From Trametes villosa (taxonomy: Eukaryota; Basidiomycota; Agaricomycetes; Polyporales; Polyporaceae): a stretch of DNA of 64,000 nucleotides. Location: NCBI GenBank assembly GCA_002964805.2, contig PUDQ02000066.1, positions 310,001-374,000 of the forward strand. Reading direction: 5' to 3'. Within the stretch, counting starts at the first letter, position 1. Every line of letters starts with the position of its first letter. The notes beneath the pieces were generated by a model. That model had not been told where the DNA came from, made no database searches, and saw only the letters and a program-made list of their open reading frames with translations. Below are positions 56,709 through 64,000 of this stretch, in pieces. The translations under genes and the position numbers were made by a program.

Positions 56709-58889
56709 CTAGATACAGATCGTAGCCTTCCCCGCGGGCGTCCATGCCTTCCCGAGCGCAAGGAAGAGGGAGATGGAGAGCACGATGACTCCGAACGTGG
56801 CACACAGGACCGCGGGGAGCTTCTCGCGGGACCACCAGGGTTTGTTCGGCGCCTTGAGCTTGAGGAGGCAGGCGGCGGGGAAGATGAAGGCGAGCGCAGT
56901 CGCGGAGGCGCCGCCCGTGATCTCGAGCATGACGCCGAGGTCGCAGGTGATCATGGAGACTATGGCAAGGCGTTAGAGGCGGTCTCGCGTAGGAGAGAAG
57001 GTGGACTCACTGAGCATGGAAGAGAAGAGGATGGCGGTGGTGAAGAAGACGTGCCGTTGCATGTTGAATGGCTCCGTCTCGAAGAAGTACTGCTCTATAA
57101 CCTGCGAGCGCGCGCTGGTCAGATTCGGTGATAGAGAGCTTTGGGATGCGTGACCAACCTCTCGGCACACGAAAAGTTCTAGAGGAAGCGTGGTGAACAT
57201 GTTCAGCCCGAAGCAGAACCGCGCGATATTGATGAGGGTATCGTTCTGCGCAGGGATTAGGTTCGGGCTCTGGATCACGCGTGAACAAGTCAATGTACGC
57301 ACAGGTCCGAAGTTGTTCAGGATGTTGCCTTGTGTCCTGTCCGTGAAGACCAAGTACGCAGATATCGCGAGGGTACAGCACGAGACCAGCGAGATAGCCG
57401 TCGATATATGTGTGACCTTGTTGAACCTGTCTAGCGTCGGGGTGCGCAAACTCCCGTAGATGAGCAACGAGTTGTGGTGGCACACGAACGCGAAGCTGAT
57501 GACGCCTATTGCCTGGAACACGCCGTCGCCGAGGAACGTAAACCGGAGACTCTGGTCGCCTTTGAGGTCCGGGGTGACGTTCCGGCCTTCGATGAGGACA
57601 GAGAGGACAATGATGACCATCCCCACCAGGGCTAGCCCCGAGGCGCGCGAGAGTTTGTGGATGTCGCGGTAGAGGGATAGTGGGTACGAAACGCAGATGG
57701 TACATAGCGCAATGACGAATTGGCGTTTGGTGAGCACGTTGAGGACGGGGACTGTCCAGAGATGGGGGAACACGGAACGGATGACGTGTGGGATGGTATC
57801 GCCTGCGTATTCTTAGAATGTATGTTATGCTCGAAGAACGGCACTGCAACGTACCTATGATGATACCGAATGCACACATGCCTACGGGGCCTGCTTAGAA
57901 CGCACGTCGTCTGGAGGAGAAGGGAAAATACCAAACCCACCTCCGAAGGCAAAGGCGAACTGGAAGAACGAGACTGCGGCTCTGCCACTAGAGCCAAAGC
58001 AGTGGTTCATAATTCCAATGTACGAGCTCTGGCCACTCAGTTTGGCGTTGAGCACGATGAGACGAATCGTCCAGTCTGTGACCCCGCAGAGGACTACTAG
58101 CAAGACGAGCCCTGTGAAGAACCCCGCTTGTCGGACGGCGTATGGGAGGCCTAGAAGGGCGGTAGCGAGTGAGACCATGGACCTCGCTATACGGGTGTAG
58201 ACATACCTATAATACCTGAGCAGATCGCTGTCAGTGCTGATTCTAGACGTGGAAGAGTAAGTGCACACCTGCACCAAGGATCGAGTTCGCCATGTTTGCG
58301 ACCGAGTCCAGCATTCCTCCTCCAGCGCTCTGCTTAGCCGCAAGCTCTTCGAGGTCAACGTGAGGGTCAAATGCATAGGCTCCACCTGGGCTGTCAATGC
58401 TCCGGCGAACGGTGGACGCGTCCAGCAGTCCTACGAGCAGAGGCATGGACTGTTCTCCTCGCGAGCGGCGACCTGTGCGAGCTGCACGCTCTTGTGAAGA
58501 GGATTCGAGCTGCGACAGAGCTATTGCATCTAAGTCGTCTGTGTCCATATCATACTCTTTCGGGCCTCTTAGTCTTCTGCAGCGTACAGAAACACCCGTT
58601 GAAAGACTCACGCACCAGTTTCTCGACTTGTCATAGTCGATCGCAGCGGCGGCGCAATGACCTGCACCTCCTCCTGGAAGCGGACATGGCCCGGCTTCGT
58701 ATGGTCCACAGAACCATTAGCGGGTGCCAACGGGAGGTCATCCCCGTCATCTTCGGCGTCGTCGTCTACGGAGAACAGCACGTTGTCGTGCGCGGTGGCT
58801 GGGAGGTCTTCTTCGGAGCCGTGCAGCAGAGGTTGGCTCACGCCAGCGTCGTTGTCGTGGCCGCGCGGTCTGCTAGATCTACCAAGCAT
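56709..58889 (-). CDS. AVT-type vacuolar amino acid transporter (AAAP family)
   Basis: This belongs to the amino acid/auxin permease family and is related to the fungal AVT and animal SLC38 transporters, likely acting at the vacuole. A long acidic, Ser-rich cytosolic N-terminus (about 150 residues; LEELAAKQSAGGGML near its end) precedes helix 1, VANMANSILGAG|IIG|LPYAV. The canonical GAG-IG-P motif is assembled across a 9-nt microexon (58207-58215). Further helices include QAGFFTGLVLLVVLCGVTDW, QSSYIGIMNHCFG, VSFFQFAFAFGG, LVGMVIIVLSVLIEGRN, QAIGVISFAFVCHHNSLLIY, the family motif region, VVQ-type helices near 57180, and the last exon MITCDLGVMLEITGGASATA through VLSISLFLALGKA. The ATG is at 58889. 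About ten exons are present. Confidence 0.88.
58207..58215 (-). other. 9-nt coding microexon of the amino acid transporter
   Basis: The microexon reads GTATTATAG on the minus strand and is flanked by an acceptor (CTCAG, 58216-58220) and a donor (GTATGT, 58206-58201). Joining it restores GAGIIGLPYA in frame. Skipping it keeps the frame but removes Ile-Ile-Gly from helix 1. Confidence 0.75.
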
Positions 58890-59089
58890 GCTGAGAGTTC
58901 ATGGAGCGGTCGCCAAGGATGGGGGAGAGGTCAAGGTGTGTGAGCGGTGTCCGCGACCTCGCCGTGAGGTCTGCGCGGGTGATGCATGCGAACAGCAGAG
59001 GCGCGCGCGTGCCGCTGCACACAGCTTGCTCCGCGACCTCCACGACGCCCGTACCTGCGAGCCGCGACGGGCTATCCTTGCTTGTAGCA

Positions 59090-60382
59090 ATGCCTGGTAT
59101 GTCTTGTATACACGCCGGGGAGTACAACGCTTACGAGAGCAGAGCAGCTCCCGCCCGAGATCGTCGACCGCATCCTCGACTACCTCCATAATGATCACCG
59201 CGCTCTCGCAGCATGCGCCCTCACCAGCCATCTCATGCTGCCCACCGCTCGCTACCACCGCTTCCGCGAGCTCACGCTACATCTGCGGCACGTCTCAATC
59301 CTCATGTCACTTATCGACTCCGCGCCGGGCTTCGCTCGCGCGATCACCTCGGTGACAGTGCGTTTCGCGGATTGGGGAGACCCGAAGACGGAGCTCGCGT
59401 TCTTGTCGCGCTTGCCTGCCCTGTCTGGCTTCGGGATGATCACGCCAGCCTACCAGCGGGTCTCTGTCGAACATCTGGCTGTTGTGGCCTCTCAAATCCC
59501 CGCGCTCGCCTCGCTATACTTGTGCGGACCAGGAGTCATCCAAGCACCGCTACTGCTCTCAGGTCTCTCTCTGTTTCGCACTCTTCAGGAAGTCCGCCTG
59601 CACTCCGTCGACGTATACTTCCCGTCCGAGCCGGATGTCCCGTATGACCTCACCCCAGTCCCTCCTCTTCGCCGTCTGGAATCCCGAGCAAGCGACGGCG
59701 CCCCGTTAATCAGCCGATGGCTACAAGTCAACTCGGCCACCCCTGGTCCCCGGGCGCTCCAACATACTATTCAAGACCCGCGAGACGCCATACAATTCGA
59801 AGCAACTGCCGCTGTATGTGGGAGCGTCTTGAAAGACCTCGAGATTTTGTTCGTTCCCGAGGGTAGAATGTCTGGTGAGCAGGGATTTGCTCCGAACAGG
59901 TTACGCTTATGGGCTCTGACCGTATATCGACAGATGCCTTGCGGGGAAGCGAGTTCTTGCTCTCGCCCTTCACTGTACTGGAGACGTGTACCTTGCGGTT
60001 CGCGTTCGGCGAGATGTGCGTCCCGCAAAACGAGTCCCTGCTCTCAATCCCTACCATCCTCTCGCAACTATCGTCTTCATCCCTCCGGACCATCACTATC
60101 GCGCTGGTAGTCGACAACGTAGAGGATCTCCGTTCTCTCAACTCGGAGTGTGCCGTCCGGAATCTCTCTCCCGCCTACTTCGAGGATATGCGCGTACTGG
60201 ATTGGCCATCTATTGAGCAGACGTTGGCAGGTGAAACCTTCGGCTCTTTGCGGACTCTTGTACTCAAGGGGCGGGGGAAGCGGCAACTATTGGCAGACCA
60301 TTTAAGGGACTGTTGTCCCTCACTGCACTCCCGCCAACTGGTTTCCCTTGTGACAGCCGATGTGGAGGACCGTTGGTGGTGA
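59090..60382 (+). CDS. F-box protein with leucine-rich-like body, second family
   Basis: The first coding exon is 7 nt (ATGCCTG, 59090-59096). A 46-nt intron (59097-59142) leads to QLPPEIVDRILDYLHNDHRA, a typical N-terminal F-box. The body (TARYHRFRELTLHL, AFLSRLPALSGFGMITPAYQ, FRTLQEVRLHSVDVYFPSEP, SVLKDLEILFVPEGRMS) has the repeating leucine pattern of the common agaricomycete F-box/LRR-like proteins. A second intron of about 60 nt (GTGAGC...CGACAG, about 59872-59933) joins GRMS to DALRGSEFLLSPF. The last exon ends VTADVEDRWW. Presumed role: SCF substrate adaptor. It is unrelated in sequence to the five ACTDGG paralogs. It is divergent from the transporter, with a 200-bp shared promoter. 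Confidence 0.82.
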
Positions 60383-61933
60383 ATGCGGGGATGATGATGA
60401 TAGAGGTCCGGGGCTATTATTACTCTAGATATCCCATGGTGGGGAATAGTACATGAGGCTGACTAGCATTAGATTCAACTAGATCTTCGTTTTGACTTGG
60501 CCTCACGGACTACAGGGGCCTTGTACGTCAACGTTGCGTGATGGTACTTGTAGGTCCTCCACTGCCAGGCGCCCACTTGCGCCCATGTTCTCGCGGTCTG
60601 GGTCCGGGTGTGCGCAAAACACAGATGCATACTGAATACCTGCGAGTACTTGCATGGATGTCCCAGTGTGCTGCAATAGCAGGTGTTGCATAGTTGAAAT
60701 TTTGGACCCCCGAGGCTCGAGGGTAACTTTAAGTATGTTGCACGACATAGACGTGGCATTTTGCGCGGCGTTTCCCGAGGACGCGCAGAGGAGCGGTTCC
60801 TGCTGCTCCCCACTTGTTCCCCGCGTTCTAGTTCTGCACGCTCAAGTCTCTGTTCCTCTGAAGTGCTTCTGCTTTGTCCTCTTGTCGTGGATCAGTCGAT
60901 GTGCAAGCTTGAAATGACAGCTCTGGCAAAGGACTTGGTGTGTCGGCGTCAAAGCAGTCGAAAACGGCGCGGCGGAGGAATCGGTATGTCACCAAAGCGC
61001 GTTGGTCCTCGCACATCGCAAACTAAGAGATTCGGGGCAAGCATAGTAGGATAGCCCATATCTGGACTATGCACTCAATGTCACATAAACTCATAAGGGC
61101 GCCGTCAAGAAGTTGCAAGTGCCCTTTACGTCTGAGCCACTGGGCCATGGCACCATAAGGGGAGGGGAGGGACCCTCCGCCCCCAAATGCTATGTGACGC
61201 CTCTCAATCTACCAGTGATGCTCCGGAAAGCAACTGCGATGGATCAGACTTGTAAGTCCTTCAGAACATGTCGTCCCACCATCCGTCTGCTGCGTTTTCT
61301 TTCGTTGTCAAGCCCAGTCGCGACGCCAGTGTGGATTGTCTCCACACCTGGCTCTGTTGCACCCCGCGTCGCGCCTGCGGCCAGCTTGGATTGCAGTCGG
61401 GAGCGGAACAGTCGCACGCACATCATATGGATTCAGTCTCTACATATATGCGGGGCGGTGACACTTTGTGTTTGCATTCGACAAACCCGAAGCCTGCCCG
61501 CCTTATTCTCCGAGCGGCTGCACCACATATTACCGCACCAGACGCCGTGCAGGCAGAGACGCTCGCCCTCCCGCATGAGCCCCCCGCGCCCGAGCTATTG
61601 CGCAGCGTCTTTCCCCAAATTTAATCTGGACATCTGCGTATCTGCAGAACGTGTTCAGACGTCCATGCGAGAGCTGCGATGTCGAACAGAGTTTTCAAAG
61701 CGAGCCCGCGAGGGGACAGGGAGGGTCCAAGCGGAGGCCTGAGCGTGGTGTACTTAAGTTGGCGCGACCCTTTAGCCAGGGCTCCGGCGCGCTTGTCCGT
61801 CCCAGCCACAGTTCCCGCGACGCGCCCTCTCTCTGCCTCTTCCTACCTCCACCACACTTCTCCTCTCGCTGGATACCTCTTCACCCAACTACAACCGCTG
61901 AGCTGTGTTCACAGCTCCCTCCCTATCGGGTCA
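60383..61933. other. intergenic, no supported gene
   Basis: No coding model is supported here. A G/C-rich stretch at 61156-61182 (AGGGGAGGGG, then CCCTCCGCCCCC) contains several AGGGG motifs of the stress-response-element type in the region upstream of the last gene. Confidence 0.35.
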
Positions 61934-64000
61934 ATGCCGGCCCTAACCCCTTCTTCGTCCAGGCCCACCAGTCGGCCCACGCGCAGGGTCCCGGCGGTGG
62001 GCCCTTCCACCTCGAGTGCATCGACCGCTCGCCGACAGGGGACTCCTGAGGATGAGCGCGTCCGTAGCCATCCGACCCGACAGCCGCAAGACCGCGCTCA
62101 ACTTCCTCCTCTTCCGCACCCTGGAGACGCGTCGAAGCATCGCGATGGGCCGTCGACGAGACCACCTGTGGCTAAGGAGTCGCAGGCCGCGCGACCACTC
62201 AAGGGTAAGCGCGACGCGTCTTTCTATCCGTGCCACATCCTAACCATCTCCCACCGGGATATCCAGCCCCCTCCCGCCCTCCCCCCGTGACAGTACGCAG
62301 CACAACGACGCCGATCGACGCACCGTACGCCATGACTTCGGCGAGCGCCAACGCGAGCAAGGCCGCGTCAAGCACGGTTCGCACCGCGTCTACAAGCCAG
62401 GCAACGTCGAAGGCGACGACATCCACCGACCCTACCACCGTCTCGGGAGCCAACAGCGGGTTTCGAACCAAGCCTGTAGGCGGCCCGGAACGGCCAGTCC
62501 CAAGACGCGGCGATTCAGACGACGTGTCCATGAAGTCAACCATTACTCCCATCGTCTCCGTCAGTGCATCAGCGAAGCTGAAGCCCGTGAACGCTCCGCC
62601 CTCGCCTCCCTCGCGTCGCTCTCCTCCAGTCGACCCATCGTCGTCGACGCACTCTCATCATAGGTCAACGGTCAACCCTGCCGCTGCTTCTACATCCCTC
62701 GCGACGGCAAGCAGCTCCTCCAAGCCAAGGACGTTACCCAGCTCCGCCGCCGCCGAGCCGGCGAAGCATCGCCCTTCAGCGACCGCTCACAATCTACGGG
62801 TCAGCGAGGACCTCAAGCGGCGTGTTGAGCAGATCCACAAGCTCTCATCAAAGGTTGTCGCGATTACCGAAGGGCTGCAGAGCCGCAAGACGTTCACGCG
62901 CGAGGACGCCGCGCGTACCATCGCAGAGAATGCTAAGCTGAAGGTGCGTTAATATCGTCTATCCATATCATGAAGACGATCGTACTCACCCTGTCCCCGC
63001 AGGCCGAAGCTGGACCCACCACCTCTGCTCCGCGTCTTCTCGCTAACACGCAGCCAACTTCGTCGAAAGCGGCGCTCTCCTCGGCCAGCGCTGCCGCGCT
63101 TGTGAAACCCATGAAGGCAGCCGACACCACCCGCTCGCCCTCTCGAGCGGCGGCCGCGAAGACGCAGCCACTTCGGACAACGTCGCCACCGGTGAAAGCC
63201 ACCGCGACTCCATCTCGCTCGCAGCCCCCGCCTCGCGACTCATGGGCTGGCGTCCCGGTCGTTCCTTCAGCGAAGCCCGCACCGGCCGGCGCGTCATCGT
63301 CCGCTACCAAAGCGCTGACATCGACGCAAACGGCTGCCGCACCGGCAAAGCTCTCCAAGGCGTCCGACGCGGCCGCTTTGTGGGTAGCAGCGTCAACGGC
63401 CAAAGCGCAGCCTGCACCAACGACGGCGTCGGCACGGGCAACGACGGCGCAGGCAAAGCCTCAGCCTGCGCCCACGCCAACCCCGCGAGGGGGCGTGAAG
63501 GGGTCGCCTTCGACCACGCAAGCATCCGTTCAGCCTGCACCGGCGGTCATGAAGGCTCCTACGGGCCCGTCGGCATCTTCGGAGGCCGTGGTCAACCCAA
63601 CGGCTCTGGCGAATATACGAGCGTGGTCCGCCGAGGTAGCGGTAGCTACGTCTTCTTCGACACATTTAGTGGAGACGAAGGCGCGGCCTGAGGTTCGGGC
63701 GCACGCCGTGCGGCCGACTGTGGCCCCGGCGAAGTCACATGCACCTCAGCCGGACGCTCCCCCAGCCCACGCGCCAGCGGCGACCCCTCCTGCGATGCCG
63801 ACTGCTACGCCGGAGTCGCGGTCCAAGCACACACCCGCTTCGACGACGACGGCGAGCTCCTCGATCCGGAGCACTCCAATCAAGGCCAACGCTGCTGCAG
63901 CGGCAACAGCGAAGGCTACCGCGAAGCCAGCCGTACAGACCGATGCGCCTACGAAGGAGGCGGTGTCCCGTCTGAAGACCACCGGCACTCAGACACCTGC
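61934..64000 (+). CDS. Ser/Thr/Pro/Ala-rich protein, 3' end outside the window
   Basis: I recognise no domain. From the ATG at 61934 (MPALTPSSSRPTSRPTRRV) the frame is highly biased to Ser, Thr, Pro, Ala and Lys, typical of a disordered, probably nuclear or cytoskeleton-associated scaffold. An intron near 62205-62275 or slightly longer, with a GTAAGC donor, and a second at about 62943-63002 (GTGCGT...CCGCAG) are visible. A short predicted coiled coil, LRVSEDLKRRVEQIHKLSSK, followed by VVAITEGLQSRKTFT, lies near 62800-62900. The rest is low-complexity to the window edge. An upstream in-frame ATG at 61679 exists but is less likely. Confidence 0.6.

Overview
The window is from a basidiomycete fungus, most likely a GC-rich Agaricomycete of the polypore type. 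The evidence is the intron architecture (many 45-65 nt GT-AG introns, often several per gene), a typical agaricomycete F-box family carrying the ACTDGG-TG signature, a DUF6534 membrane protein, a secreted sedolisin peptidase and a PL14-type lyase. All gene models below were assembled by eye from reading frames and splice signals. Spans run from start codon to stop codon and include introns.

Layout from left to right. 0.7-9 kb: a triose-phosphate-translocator/SLC35C2-like sugar-nucleotide transporter (-), divergent from a Zn2Cys6 transcription factor with a short C-terminal half (+), then a conserved basidiomycete protein with a Gly/Tyr-rich, His-rich tail (-). 9.3-14.5 kb: COG complex subunit 5 (+), convergent with the acetolactate synthase regulatory subunit (-). 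15-32 kb: five paralogous F-box-like genes in two oppositely oriented blocks (three -, two +). The blocks flank a DUF6534 membrane protein gene (-), a stretch with no clear gene, and a PDK1-type protein kinase (+). The second block ends in an orphan copy of the family promoter with no gene behind it.

32.4-40.7 kb: a CNNM/Mam3-like DUF21-CBS protein with a probable non-autonomous transposon in one intron, a hypothetical gene interrupted by an in-frame TAG, and a SAM-dependent methyltransferase. A diverged inverted repeat of about 330-350 bp flanks this segment. 41-48 kb: three genes for predicted secreted hydrolases or lyases (sedolisin peptidase, class 3 lipase, PL14-type lyase). 48.6-64 kb: a ferric reductase/NADPH oxidase-type protein (-), a gene-poor 3.3 kb gap, phosphomevalonate kinase (+), an AVT-type amino acid transporter with a 9-nt microexon (-), a second and unrelated F-box protein (+), and a Ser/Thr/Pro/Ala-rich protein cut by the window edge.

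The housekeeping genes (Golgi trafficking, branched-chain amino acid and isoprenoid synthesis, PDK1 signalling) do not form an operon-like unit. The unusual feature is the mirror-image F-box block with a sharp breakpoint at 32.4 kb, followed directly by the second inverted repeat. I see no CRISPR array, prokaryotic element, rRNA gene or convincing tRNA gene.
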